Source: Gracilibacillus boraciitolerans JCM 21714 (GTDB lineage: Bacteria > Bacillota > Bacilli > Bacillales > Amphibacillaceae). From it: DNA of 42,166 nt. Both the position numbers and the translations under genes were made by a program. This document shows positions 18,818 to 28,345 of the stretch, piece after piece; positions within the stretch are counted from its first letter, which is position 1, and the number at the start of each line of letters is the position of its first letter. The DNA is taken from the NCBI RefSeq assembly GCF_000521485.1, contig NZ_BAVS01000028.1:1-42166 (forward strand), read 5' to 3'. The notes beneath the pieces are model-generated. The model had not been told where the DNA came from and searched no databases. It was given only the letters and a program-made list of their open reading frames with translations.

Positions 18818-19684
18818 TTATTTATATGGTTCAATATGAATATGGGCATGTGGTACATCATGTTCTTCTTTTAGTTTTTCTTCTATATGATCAGTGATTT
18901 CATGGCTTTCCTCGACTGTTAGTAAAGGATCTACATATATCGTTGCCTCAATTAAGGATTGATTACCATGCAGCCGTCCTTTAATATCTTTGATGTGCAG
19001 TACATCTGGATGTTGATCAATACTTTCTTTAATTAAATCTAATTCCTTTGGATGGAAACCATCGGTAAGGGTCAAGGTTGCCACGCGAAAGGTATCCCAG
19101 GCAGTTTTACAGATAATGATACCCACGATCGCACCTGCTAAAGGGTCTAACCAATAAACGTGAAATTGTGCACCGACAATACCAATAAATGCTCCCATAC
19201 TCACAAGAGCATCTGATTTGTTATCCTGTGCTGCTGCTTGCAGAGCGGCACTGTTAATTTTCTTTCCTAATCGGATATTGTATAGATAAACAAAAAACAT
19301 TATAATAGCTGCAACTAATGCAGTCCATGCCGTCAACATATCTGGCTGTGAAAACTCTCCTACTATGATTGATTTAACGGTATCGATTAATACTTGAATA
19401 CCTATCGTCATCATAATAAAGGCAGCTATAAGTGAGGCAATTGTTTCTGCGCGAAAATGTCCATAATGATGATCAGCGTCTGGAGGTTTCCGAGATATCT
19501 TTAATCCTATTAAGACAGCAATCGAGGCGATGACATCTGTAGCATTATTTAATCCATCTGCGCGTAAGGCGGAGGAATTACCAATTGTCGCGATAATCAG
19601 CTTAGCAGTTGCAAGAAAGATATAGGTAATGATGCTAAGCCATGCTCCTTTTTCTCCTTCTTTATATTTTTGAGATTGATCCAT
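18818..19684 (-). CDS. CDF cation exporter, MneS/MneP manganese type
   Basis: 288 residues, six helices and a C-terminal cytoplasmic domain (HIKDIKGRLHGNQ, HAHIHIEPYK). The transport-site motifs are ADGLNNATD in TM2 and DNKSDAL in TM5. The Asp/Asn pattern, without the His of zinc-type members, is the signature of Mn(II)-exporting CDF proteins such as MneS and MneP of B. subtilis. Compare czcD in this window, which has HxxxD. A C heptamer at 19691 lies in the ribosome site region (GGGGGGGACGCTT before ATG), probably lengthened; initiation may be affected. 19700-19911 holds no gene. Confidence 0.85.
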   Translation of the reverse strand: MDQSQKYKEGEKGAWLSIITYIFLATAKLIIATIGNSSALRADGLNNATDVIASIAVLIGLKISRKPPDADHHYGHFRAETIASLIAAFIMMTIGIQVLIDTVKSIIVGEFSQPDMLTAWTALVAAIIMFFVYLYNIRLGKKINSAALQAAAQDNKSDALVSMGAFIGIVGAQFHVYWLDPLAGAIVGIIICKTAWDTFRVATLTLTDGFHPKELDLIKESIDQHPDVLHIKDIKGRLHGNQSLIEATIYVDPLLTVEESHEITDHIEEKLKEEHDVPHAHIHIEPYK

Positions 19685-19911
19685 AAGCGTCCCCCCCAGT
19701 ATATCTGTTAATAAAATAAGCTTATCAAATAAAAGTAATTCATGTCTAGAATTAGTGTTACCTATTTATTAAAATTATTGCTTAAAAGAAAGGAACGGTG
19801 CGTTTATTATCAAAAATATAAGGGAATAGTCAAATAACTATTAACAATAATAACATTTCATCATATAATGTTATTTAAATAGAATCGAAAAAAAAAAGGG
19901 AGGCGTGCTCC

Positions 19912-20157
19912 ATGAAAAAGCAAAAGCTAAATTACCAGTTGAAAATGTTAAGAAAGAATAATCAGTCTGAACTAAAAGCAAAAAGAGAGATCCCGTTTGA
20001 AATTCGATTAGCTTCACAGCTTCTGTTGGATGACCTTTGTTTCCGTTGGAATAAAGCACGCTTAGAGAAAGATATAAATCAATCATTAGATGAACAAAAT
20101 GAAGAAGCATTTAAAGAGTTGAGCAAAACATTCAATAGTTATATATGGGAATCATAA
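19912..20157 (+). CDS. IDEAL-domain protein
   Basis: 81 residues. A basic N-terminal half (MKKQKLNYQLKMLRKNN) leads to the IDEAL domain, LASQLLLDDLCFRWNKARLE, a helical unit found in ComK, YpiB and several small Firmicutes proteins. The ribosome site GGGAGG is excellent. IDEAL proteins often act in protein-protein contacts with regulators; the partner here is unknown. Flanked by a terminator; monocistronic. Confidence 0.85.
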   Translation: MKKQKLNYQLKMLRKNNQSELKAKREIPFEIRLASQLLLDDLCFRWNKARLEKDINQSLDEQNEEAFKELSKTFNSYIWES

Positions 20158-20161
20158 TTTT

Positions 20162-20195
20162 GAAACCTCGTCGTTTTTATGGCGAGGTTTTTATT
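20162..20195 (+). terminator. Terminator of the IDEAL gene
   Basis: Arms AAACCTCG and CGAGGTTT with a T-rich tail. Confidence 0.8.
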
Positions 20196-20302
20196 TGGTC
20201 ATGATAAAAATAATTCTTTCCACCTGTATGGTACCTATTAGTTATATGTTATAGTAAATAGATCAAATAAATGTTCAGATGCAGTAAGGAAAGGAAATAT
20301 GT

Positions 20303-21192
20303 ATGAAAAAAATGGGATTGGTATTTATTTTTACGTTAACTTTCATTTTGGCTAGTTGTGAGCAGGAAAGGTATTCAAGTGAAAAACTTGATGAAAGAAA
20401 TTATGAAGCAGAACATAAAGAAGAGCCAGAAACGGAAGAAGTAAATGTTGATGTGAATGAAGAACAAAAGAAAGAACAAGAACAACAAGAAGAACAAGAA
20501 GATCAAGAAGATCAAGAAGATTCAGAAGAAAATTCAGAAGAAAAAAATACAGATAAAAACAATGAATCCGAACAAAATCAGGATTCAAATCAAGCAGAGG
20601 ATAGCTTAGCCGTTATTGAAAATCCAGAAAGTGTAGAATTAGTTGTCAACAAACAACGGAAACTCCCAGATGGTTATGCTCCAAATGACTTAGTCGAAGC
20701 AAATGTTTCTTATTATGCAGCGGAAGGGGATCCGAAACGCTTATTACGTCAAGAAGCAGCCACGGCATTAGAGGAACTTTTCAAAGCAGCAAAAGCAGTC
20801 GGACTTGAGCTTGTAGCGGTTTCTGGATATCGCTCCTATGAACGTCAAAAACAAATATATGAAAGTAATGTCGTTAATAAAGGTCAGGAACATGCAGATA
20901 AATTTTCAGCTAAGCCCGGTACGAGTGAACACCAGACAGGACTTGCAATGGATGTTGCTTCCGCTGCACTTGTAGCGGTATTAGAACAAAGTTTTATTGA
21001 GACAGATGAGGGAAAGTGGCTAGAAAATCATGCACATAAATACGGATTTGTTATTCGTTATCCTGAAGGAAAAGAAGCTATCACAGGTTATAGCTATGAG
21101 CTTGGCATTTAAGGTATGTCGGAAAAAATACAGCGAGTGAAATATATCAAGCACAGACTACATTAGAAGAACACTTTGGTCTGTATCCTTAA
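20303..21192 (+). CDS. Lipoprotein D-Ala-D-Ala carboxypeptidase, M15 (VanY/LdcB-like), frameshifted
   Basis: About 296 residues when restored. Lipobox LASC (Cys19), then an acidic Glu/Gln/Asp-rich linker of about 75 residues, then the M15B peptidase domain: VSGYRSYERQKQIYE, the zinc motif GTSEHQTGLAMDV (His and Asp ligands), and KYGFVIRYPEGKE. The second His ligand lies in a conserved EPWH motif; one C is missing at 21101, and adding it changes YELGI-stop into YEPWHLRYVGKNTASEI and extends to 21192. As written the product lacks the last zinc ligand. It trims cell-wall peptide stems. Confidence 0.88.
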
Positions 21193-21274
21193 AATAGTTG
21201 TAGACATTTACTTTTCACCAAATTGACGTCAGATACATAGCCTATACTAGCAAGCTTTAGATGGGGGTGATGCA

Positions 21275-22141
21275 GTGAATCTGATGACAGGAATGCTTGT
21301 GACACGATATTCTTATCAACACGATATTGTTTTTCGTGTTAAACATATAAACGGTGATAAAGTCTTGCTTCATGGGGAAGATATACGACTAGAAGCTGAT
21401 GCTCCTGTAGAAGACTTACGGATTTTGCCGGAAGATGATGTGCGAAAACGAGAAGAAGAAATAAAAGAAAAGGAAGAATATTCTTATCGCCTTTTTCGTC
21501 AAGATTATCAACTAATGAAAGAGAAAAAAGATTATGAGTATAATAAGGAAAAACCGCGAAGTATCCAACGATTTCAATTGCCGGTAAAGGTTTTACACAT
21601 TGATGGTGACCGACTCTATTTAAAGAAATGTATTGATTTATATCAGCGGTTAGGACTACAGGTACATGGTGTTTATGTAAACGAAAAGGATTTGCCCTTT
21701 GAAATCGATGCTCTTATACAAAAAATTCAGCCTGAAATAATGGTAATAACAGGACATGATGCCTATTCCGGTTCAAAAGGAAATAAGAAAGATTTAGCTG
21801 CTTATAGAAATACGCGATTTTTTGTAGAAGCTGTAAGGCAGGCCAGAACCTGGTCACCTAATTTAGATCAGCTTGTTATTTTTGCAGGGGGGGCGTGTCA
21901 ATCACACTTTGAATCACTAATAAGAGCAGGGGGGGCAAATTTTGCCAGTTCACCTGATCGGGTTAATATACATGCACTAGATCCTGTTTATGTAGTTGCT
22001 AAAGTAGCTTACACTCCTTTCATGGAGAAAGTTGATGTGTATGATGTGTTAAGAAATACCTTAACAGGTGAAAAAGGACTTGGCGGAATGGAAACCCGTG
22101 GACTTTATCGAACAGGATTACCTTATGTAGAGACAAAATAA
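21275..22141 (+). CDS. yabG: YabG sporulation-specific protease
   Basis: 288 residues, the normal size. It processes coat proteins during spore maturation (B. subtilis). Family features: an N-terminal KOW-like region, VKVLHIDGDRLYLKKC, ITGHDAYSG, and VIFAG-ACQSHFESLI with a conserved Cys, then ANFASSPDRVNIHALDP. Two G heptamers (21887, 21929) give FAGGACQS and RAGGANF where the family has single Gly (FAGACQS, AGANFASSP). An extra Gly beside the conserved Cys could matter. GTG 21275 with GGGGGTGA upstream is used. A terminator overlaps the stop codon. Confidence 0.92.
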   Translation: MNLMTGMLVTRYSYQHDIVFRVKHINGDKVLLHGEDIRLEADAPVEDLRILPEDDVRKREEEIKEKEEYSYRLFRQDYQLMKEKKDYEYNKEKPRSIQRFQLPVKVLHIDGDRLYLKKCIDLYQRLGLQVHGVYVNEKDLPFEIDALIQKIQPEIMVITGHDAYSGSKGNKKDLAAYRNTRFFVEAVRQARTWSPNLDQLVIFAGGACQSHFESLIRAGGANFASSPDRVNIHALDPVYVVAKVAYTPFMEKVDVYDVLRNTLTGEKGLGGMETRGLYRTGLPYVETK

Positions 22142-22162
22142 CTTTTGTCTCTATTTTTGTCT
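22128..22162 (+). terminator. Terminator overlapping the yabG stop
   Basis: Arms TAGAGACAAAA and TTTTGTCTCTA with a four-base loop, then a T-rich tail. The stem includes the last codons of yabG. Confidence 0.85.
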
Positions 22163-22212
22163 TTTTTTGATACAATATAAAAAGAAGTTAATTTAAGGGG
22201 GGATAAAATAAA

Positions 22213-23604
22213 ATGGATTATCGCATGGAACGTGATACGATAGGTGAGATTAAGGTTGCTAATGATAAATTTTGGGGTGCGCAGACGCAAAGAAGTAAAG
22301 AGAATTTTCCGATTGGTATTGAAACAATGCCAAAAGAAATTATTGAAGGTTTTGCTATTCTAAAAAGAAGTGCTGCCATTGTTAATAGTGAGCTAGGTTT
22401 AATGGATGAAAGGAAAGCCGATGCGATTAAATATGCAACAGACCGCATTTTAGCAGGTGAATTGTTTGAACACTTCCCTTTAGTTGTATGGCAAACAGGA
22501 AGTGGGACACAATCAAATATGAATGCAAATGAAGTGATTGCTTTTGTGGGAAATGAGTGGTTAAAACAACAGAATAGCATTCTGAGCCTGCATCCTAACG
22601 ATGATGTTAACAAGTCACAAAGCTCTAATGATACGTATCCAACCGCGTTACATATTGCGGCAGTTCGCAAGTTAGAAGATGTAACATTACCAGCATTATC
22701 AAAGATGAAACAGACGCTAGAAGAGAAGATAGAAGCATTTAATGATATTGTGAAAATCGGCCGTACCCATTTACAAGATGCGACCCCCCCATTAACATTA
22801 GGTCAAGAAATCAGTGGTTGGCATCGTATGTTAGAAAAAACCGAGGATATGATTACAGGCAGTATCCCCCCCTATGTTAAAGAATTAGCAATTGGTGGGA
22901 CGGCTGTTGGGACAGGTTTAAATGCACATCCGGAATTTTCTGAGCGTGTCACAGCAAAAATTAATGAATATACTGGGAAAGACTTTGTGTCAGCTCCGAA
23001 TAAATTTCATGCATTAACAAGTCATGATGAATTAGTGTATGCTCATGGTGCACTAAAAGGTCTTGCGGCGGACTTAATGAAAATTGCAAATGATGTTCGC
23101 TGGTTAGCAAGTGGTCCACGTTGTGGAATCGGTGAAATTACCATTCCAGCTAATGAACCTGGAAGTTCGATTATGCCAGGAAAGGTGAATCCAACACAAA
23201 GTGAAGCAATTACGATGGTGGCAACACAAGTAATGGGTAATGATGCAACAATTGGAATTGCAGCAAGTCAAGGTAATTTTGAATTAAATGTATTTAAGCC
23301 AGTCATTGCCTACAACTTCTTGCAATCGGCCCAGCTTTTAGCAGATAGTATGCTATCATTTAATGATCGCTGTTTAGTTGGTTTAGAGCCAAATTATGAA
23401 CAAATTGAGAAAAATTTATATGGTTCATTAATGTTGGTTACTGCTTTAAATCCTCATATAGGGTATGAAAATGCAGCCAAAATTGCAAAAAAAGCTTTTG
23501 CAGATAACTCAACATTAAAAGAAGCTGCGATAGAATTAGACTTATTAACTGCAGAACAATTTGATGAATGGATTAAACCAGAAGAGATGATCTATCCTAA
23601 ATAA
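22213..23604 (+). CDS. fumC: Fumarate hydratase class II
   Basis: 463 residues, full length. It hydrates fumarate to malate in the TCA cycle. Visible: [20 protein letters not shown] region, [35 protein letters not shown], and the signature [11 protein letters not shown]. Two C heptamers alter the second conserved region: 22784 gives [11 protein letters not shown] where DATPLTLGQE is nearly invariant, and 22866 gives [13 protein letters not shown]. Both are in frame, one Pro each. The first lies close to the active site, so the written protein may be impaired. GGGGGG serves as ribosome site. Confidence 0.95.
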   Translation: MDYRMERDTIGEIKVANDKFWGAQTQRSKENFPIGIETMPKEIIEGFAILKRSAAIVNSELGLMDERKADAIKYATDRILAGELFEHFPLVVWQTGSGTQSNMNANEVIAFVGNEWLKQQNSILSLHPNDDVNKSQSSNDTYPTALHIAAVRKLEDVTLPALSKMKQTLEEKIEAFNDIVKIGRTHLQDATPPLTLGQEISGWHRMLEKTEDMITGSIPPYVKELAIGGTAVGTGLNAHPEFSERVTAKINEYTGKDFVSAPNKFHALTSHDELVYAHGALKGLAADLMKIANDVRWLASGPRCGIGEITIPANEPGSSIMPGKVNPTQSEAITMVATQVMGNDATIGIAASQGNFELNVFKPVIAYNFLQSAQLLADSMLSFNDRCLVGLEPNYEQIEKNLYGSLMLVTALNPHIGYENAAKIAKKAFADNSTLKEAAIELDLLTAEQFDEWIKPEEMIYPK

Positions 23605-23698
23605 TCGCAATTGGGTCTATTACTAGAAATTGCTAAGAAAATAAGAGCATAATGATCCCTTTTTTGTTCACAATATGGTGTACAGGAGGTGATTAAAG

Positions 23699-23902
23699 AT
23701 GGCAACTAACAATTCAAATCAATTAGTAGTTCCTGGAGTTGAGCAAGCATTAGACCAAATGAAATATGAAATCGCTCAAGAATTTGGTGTTAACTTAGGA
23801 GCAGACTCTACTTCTCGTGCTAACGGTTCAGTTGGTGGAGAAATCACAAAACGTTTAGTAACAATGGCTGAACAACAATTTGGCGGTAATCAACCAAAAT
23901 AA
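23699..23902 (+). CDS. sspA: Alpha/beta-type small acid-soluble spore protein
   Basis: 67 residues. SASPs coat spore DNA. Family pieces: [26 protein letters not shown], in part, with the spore protease (GPR) site around EIAQEFGV, and the second motif [34 protein letters not shown] is a very strong ribosome site, fitting an abundant protein. The exact paralogue (A, B, C) cannot be given; the symbol is generic. A terminator follows. Confidence 0.92.
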   Translation: MATNNSNQLVVPGVEQALDQMKYEIAQEFGVNLGADSTSRANGSVGGEITKRLVTMAEQQFGGNQPK

Positions 23903-23926
23903 TAGGTGTTAAATAAAAGGGAGGGA

Positions 23927-23957
23927 GACGCTTTGATGAAAGTGTCTCCCTTTTTGC
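23927..23957 (+). terminator. Terminator of the SASP gene
   Basis: Arms GGGAGACGCTTT and AAAGTGTCTCCC, then five Ts. Confidence 0.85.
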
Positions 23958-23980
23958 AAAGTATATATTTTAGAAAAAAG

Positions 23981-24012
23981 AAAAAGCGCATAGTTGTTAA
24001 CTATGCGCTTTT
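23981..24012 (-). terminator. Terminator of msmX
   Basis: Arms AAAAGCGCATAGTT and AACTATGCGCTTTT, nearly perfect, read on the minus strand into a T-rich tail. Confidence 0.85.
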
Positions 24013-24020
24013 GTGACCTA

Positions 24021-25120
24021 TTAATGAATACGTTGTTCATTATCTTTATCAAAGAAGTGACATTTATGCATATCGAATGCAAGATCGATTTTTTCACCAC
24101 CGTGGATATCTGTACGAGAATCAACACGTGCGACAAATTCTTGACCGTTAACCTCAGAGTATAGGTAAGACTCAGAACCCATTAGTTCAGAAACCTCAAT
24201 AGTTGCTTGGATTTTCTTACCAGGATTAGCATCTAAGAATACTGGCTCATCATGAATATCTTCAGGGCGAACACCTAATACTACTTCTTTACCAATATAT
24301 CCTTGTTCACGAAGAACTTTCATTTTTCCTTCAGGCACTTCTACGTTTGTGTCCCCAAGCTTGATAGAACCTTCTTCTAATGTTCCATTAAAGAAGTTCA
24401 TTGCAGGTGAACCGATGAAACCACCAACGAAAATATTGTCTGGTTTGTCATACACTTCTTTAGGAGCACCAACCTGTTGAATGATCCCGGCTTTTAATAC
24501 TACAAGACGAGTTGCCATTGTCATTGCTTCTGTTTGATCGTGTGTTACATAAACAGTAGTAGTTTGTAAACGGTGGTGAAGCTTTTGGATTTCCGCACGC
24601 ATTTGCACACGAAGTTTTGCGTCCAAGTTTGATAATGGCTCATCCATCAGGAACACTTTTGCATCACGTACAATCGCACGTCCTAATGCAACACGCTGAC
24701 GCTGACCACCGGAAAGTGCTTTAGGTTTACGATCTAAGAGTGCGTCAAGACCAAGAATACGAGCTGCATCTGTTACACGACGTTCAATTTCATCTTTTTT
24801 GAATTTACGTAATTTAAGACCAAATGCCATATTGTCATATACGTTCATATGTGGATATAACGCATAGTTTTGGAATACCATCGCGATGTCGCGGTCTTTT
24901 GGAGCTACTTCATTCATCAATTTATCATCGATATAGAATTCTCCAGAAGAGATTTCTTCAGACCTGCAATCATACGAAGTGTCGTTGATTTACCACAACC
25001 AGATGGACCAACAAATACGATAAATTCTTTGTCTTTGATTTCAAGGTTGAAATTGTCAACCGCTTTTTCTTCTCCTTTTGCATAAACCTTATCAATGTTT
25101 CTTAATGTTAATTCTGCCAT
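24021..25120 (-). CDS. msmX: Multi-sugar ABC transporter ATPase, MsmX-like, frameshifted
   Basis: About 366 residues when joined. Walker A GPSGCGKST, Q loop FQNYALYPHM, signature LSGGQRQRVALGRAI, Walker B VFLMDEPLSNLD, H loop YVTHD, and a C-terminal OB-type regulatory domain (GVRPEDIHDEP). These match MsmX/UgpC, the ATPase shared by several sugar importers in Bacillus. One base is missing near 24960; adding it restores AGLEEISSGEFYIDDK and joins the two parts. The stand-alone position fits MsmX. AGGAGG precedes ATG 25120. As written only 67 residues would be made before the shift. Confidence 0.92.
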
Positions 25121-25329
25121 TGTATTCCCTCCTAGTTTTGTTGAAAACGTTTCATCTATGTTTTATAGTTTACTAGTAATTTGTCCAATCGTAAATAGAA
25201 AGCGTGCACAAAAAATTCTGTTTCATTTGTGCACGGTTACAGAAGCTTGGTCAAAAGAATAAGGTAACCCCCTGATTCTCTCGATTTTTTATCAATGGTA
25301 GACATAAACTTGTGGAAACTTTTGATGAG

Positions 25330-25418
25330 CTTAAAATCAGCGCTTCGGAAAAACAATCCCTTTCCTAGGGGGGATTTCAGCCTAACTTTAGAAAGAAAAT
25401 CGCTTTACCAAGTGGATC
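25330..25418. repeat. Intergenic palindromic repeat, copy 2 (left part, cut by intron)
   Basis: Aligns by eye to copy 1 at 16592: GCGCTTCGG, CTTTCC, a G6 tract, TTCAGC-TAACTTT, AAAGAA and CTTTAC-AAGTGGATC in the same order. It stops exactly where the group II intron 5' end begins. The likely right part (GCGGAAAGCGAAGT ... TGGACG) is at about 27102-27125, after the intron. Confidence 0.5.
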
Positions 25419-25924
25419 GTGCGCCCGGCATGGGTTATAACTAGGTGGTGAAAGTCCACTACAGACTTGGCAGAAGGAACTGTTAACGAATGGCAAGGGT
25501 GTCTCTCGTGAGGTAGAATCTACATTATTTGGAGAATTCAAAAGACTAGGGGATATATTATACTGCCAAAAGTGTACATATTATCATTGACATTTATACC
25601 AACCCAAAACAACGGTAAAGAGTTGGTAAAACTTTGATATAAAAAGGTTTGAAGAGTAAGAGTGGGAGAGAGGCATCATTTCTCTTCTACACATTTTTCT
25701 ATCACTTTTCTATTACATTGGGAAGAACATAATTACGTATGTTCAGAAATACTTTATTGAGCACCTAGGTTTAAAGAAAGGGATAAGAAAAAATTGTTTT
25801 TAAGAGATTTGATTGACAACAAGGATAGATGGTATAATTTCAGTATATTGTAATAAATTGATAATTATAGAATAGTATGTGTTAATTTGTTCGGTTTGAT
25901 TATTTTAAAATTTGGAGGGATTAC

Positions 25925-26068
25925 ATGCCAAACATTATTGGTAATAGGTGGGAAGATCATGAATTGATGTTAATAATTGTTACGATTTGTTCTTTAATTA
26001 CTTTTAGAAAAATAAAAAAGCTAGAGCGTTATAAAAATAAATTGAAAGGGACTTATACACCATATTAA
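25925..26068 (+). CDS. Small membrane protein of unknown function
   Basis: 47 residues: a short polar head (MPNIIGNRWEDHE), one membrane helix (LMLIIVTICSLITF) and a strongly basic tail (RKIKKLERYKNKLKG). GGAGGG lies 6 bases upstream of ATG, and TATAAT-like sequence about 75 bases before it. It ends in a shared perfect terminator facing the secreted-peptide gene. It lies inside the degenerate group II intron. Not recognised; a single helix with a basic tail suits immunity, toxin or membrane-anchoring micropeptides. Confidence 0.55.
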   Translation: MPNIIGNRWEDHELMLIIVTICSLITFRKIKKLERYKNKLKGTYTPY

Positions 26069-26072
26069 TTAT

Positions 26073-26111
26073 AAATCAAAGGGATTACCTAATGGTAATC
26101 CCTTTGATTTT
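26073..26111. terminator. Bidirectional terminator inside the intron
   Basis: A perfect 17-base stem, AAATCAAAGGGATTACC and its complement, with a 4-base loop, between two convergent small genes. T runs exist on both sides. Confidence 0.9.
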
Positions 26112-26432
26112 AGTTACAAATTAAATCTGAAACAACTTTTGGACCACTGTTACCGTATTTAGAACAATATGCGTCTATCCCTTTTTCTGATAAGTATCGT
26201 GCAACTCTTGTAGACCAAGTCTCCACAATGCTCTTATTGCAATACCTATAAGGATTGCAGGAAGAGCATTAGGAGAAACCTGAGCATCATCAGTATAATT
26301 AGTAGGAGTTAAAATCTCTTGTTGTTGGTTACTGTCATTGCTTATTGATGAAGTACTCGCACTGGCTGTTATCGGTGAAACAAATAAAACCACTGCAATC
26401 AAGACTACCAAACACTTTGAAATTCTTTTCAT
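26110..26432 (-). CDS. Small secreted peptide precursor, probably frameshifted
   Basis: The open frame gives 85 residues: a clear signal peptide (MKRISKCLVVLIAVVLFVSP, then ITASA), a Ser/Asn/Gln-rich spacer, and SPNALPAILIGIAIRAL. One extra base near 26226 would instead continue as VETWSTRVARYLSEKGIDAYC ... in pieces, ending in SDLICN and stopping at 26110 right at the terminator, for about 107 residues with two Cys in the tail. The longer reading fits the terminator position better. AGGAGGGTTATTA is an excellent ribosome site. The layout (leader, spacer, short hydrophobic and cationic tail) resembles secreted antimicrobial or signalling peptides, but I recognise no family. Confidence 0.55.
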
Positions 26433-26958
26433 TAATAACCCTCCTAAATTAATGTTATATTAATATAATTCTACATATTTCATTTATTTCCTTCTTTTGA
26501 ATGAAATTTATCAGTTTTTTTACTCGTCAAAATTTGACGTCTAGTAACAAGAAACTCATGTCTTTGATCAATTAAATATTATGTAGTAGCCAAGTAATCA
26601 GTCAACCTTCTTCTACCATAGAGATACATCCGTTTAATATTTTTTCTACTGTATGTTTTTCAACCACTCCTTTATACGGAAGGAATAGGAATAATTCTCT
26701 TTGACGCGGTAAAAACTCCTCTTTGAGAGAAGGGATTGTGGCAATGGCGAAAAACAGTAAATACATTGGAAAACGTAGTAATGGTCGGCAAGCATAGAGG
26801 AGCATATAACCTTTTCCTTTTCTATCCACTGTTTGAGGGGGATAAGAGTGAGTGTAAGTTGGCTAACTACACCTATAATGTGAAAGCTCGAAAACTTCTA
26901 AGAGAACATTGTACCTTTGACTAAGGGAAGCCTCTAATGTGAAAGAAGAAGAACGTTG

Positions 26959-26993
26959 GAAAGCCATATGAGGGAAAAACTCACATACGATTT
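26959..26993 (+). ncRNA. Group II intron domain V-like hairpin
   Basis: The AGC triad, a tetraloop-like GGAA and the bulge region CTCAC-ATACG match the usual 34-nt domain V layout (AGCCGTATG ... CACGTACGGTT). Two canonical stem pairs are broken (A opposite C, C opposite A), suggesting decay. Surrounding sequence 26433-27203 has no gene I can support. Confidence 0.7.
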
Positions 26994-27203
26994 GATGAGA
27001 GGAAATAGGAGGAGGATACAACCCTCAAGTCTGACTTAGTAAGGTAGAAACCCTAAAAATCGAAGACAAGAAGGTAATATCCAATGCCTGTTTTCTATTT
27101 TGCCGCGGAAAGCGAAGTAAATGGACGAAGCTTATGTTTCCACTTATCGAACTTTCAAAAAAGAGCAGTTACTTCATAGTTTAGTTATAAGTCATAGGTT
27201 ATT

Positions 27204-28098
27204 TTACCACTTTGTCCGCATAATGAGGCATAGATAGATGGCGATGGCGCCTTCGAATTGTTTTACATCGATTCCTGTTTTTTCGATGAATTTGTCAACA
27301 CGATATTGCAAGCTATTTCGGTGCATGTACATTTTTTTCGCAGCAAGTGTTGTATTGGAATTAGATTCTAAAAAAACTCGAACCGTCTTTAAAAGCTCTT
27401 CATCCTCTTTCACATCACTTAACAATGAATCTGAAATCATATTTTGCTCTTCATCTGTAATATCATGTAAAAACAGGTAAGGAATAGCTTCGATATAATG
27501 TAGAACGTCATAATTATGACGTTTGGTTAAGTGATAACACTTTTTTATCCAATGATAAAATTCAGGAGCCTTTTTTTGATTATTTATAATTGGTCCTACA
27601 AAAAGTTTAATATTCATATAAAAATCCGTTGTTAATACTTCGATTACTTCGGAGTAAGATATGAAATCCTCTGAATGATTTCCTTCTTGAATAATAATAC
27701 CTTCATGATTATTCTCCCATAATATAGATGTACCAGGTGGAAACAAGCCATGAATTGCTTCCCCGAAATGCTTCAGCATCTATCGATTCGTCTGATAAGG
27801 AAAAATAAACAAAATTAAAATCAGATAATTTCTCTTCTATCTGATCCTTGGGAAATTCCTTGTGAAATAAAATATCCATCCACATTTTTTCGCGATCTGT
27901 TGTAGGATGCTGATTTGCCTTATATGGTGTTAACAAGATTTCTAATAAATCTGATTCCCTTTTGGTCAGTTCATTTCTTGGAAAGCCTATAATTTCATTG
28001 CTACTGGTGACGTACCACTTATAGGTTACGGTATCCATTGTTGTATCATCTGTTATCGTTATTAAATCTGGAAACATAGTTTTTAGTTGTTCTAACAT
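27204..28098 (-). CDS. PucR/CdaR-type transcriptional regulator, frameshifted
   Basis: About 297 residues when joined. The C-terminal 55 residues form the PucR-type helix-turn-helix: LLKTVRVFLESNSNTTLAAK region, then MYMHRNSLQYRVDKFIEKTG, as in CdaR and PucR. The N-terminal part is a divergent sensor region. The break is at C4 (27761-27764); three restore DAEAFREAIHGLFPPG and join the halves. ATG 28098, after GAGG, is preferred over an upstream frame without ribosome site. The effector and targets cannot be inferred; no sugar or purine genes adjoin it except msmX about 2 kb away. Confidence 0.75.
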
Positions 28099-28260
28099 AT
28101 TTAGGCCTCTTTCATCACAATCTTTTAATACTAGTATAACAAAAAAACACAGCAATTCTAAATTAATAAGCGGACAAGCGGGAGCGGCTTGTTAAGCAGT
28201 ATTAAGATTTCATAATTACCTCATCAGTTAGTGTACAAAATCTTCCTTATATGCAATTGA

Positions 28261-28315
28261 AAAATCCGAATGATAGTAAATTCTAATCAGAGAATTTGCA
28301 TATCGTTCGGATTTC
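28261..28315 (-). terminator. Large hairpin terminator
   Basis: Outer arms AAATCCGAA and TTCGGATTT, with inner TAAATTCT/AGAATTT pairing. It follows the small acidic gene on the minus strand. The outer stem is almost the same as that of the terminator at 42127. Confidence 0.75.
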
Positions 28316-28345
28316 CCTTTTATCAAATTACTTTTGTCTCAGTCT

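Larger units (their letters stand above)
25419..27045 (+). mobile_element. Degenerate group II intron without recognisable reverse transcriptase
   Basis: The 5' end GTGCGCCCGGCATGGGTTA, then AGGTGGTGAAAGTCCACTAC, GGAACTGTTA-CGAATGGCAAGGGTGTC and GTGAGGTAGAATC are the domain I start of bacterial group II introns. About 1.5 kb later comes a domain V-like hairpin and a domain VI-like stem (GGAGGAGGATACAACCCTC). A normal intron would hold a reverse transcriptase of about 420-600 codons; none is visible. A short frame at 26730-26930 with Trp/Lys-rich WQWRKTVNTLENVV might be a scrap of its C-terminus, but this is weak. Two convergent small ORFs occupy the interior. The 3' boundary is approximate. 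Confidence 0.7.

Noticed and set aside
26602-26829. 75-residue minus-strand frame inside the intron
   Set aside because: No ribosome site, atypical composition, and it lies in decaying intron sequence.
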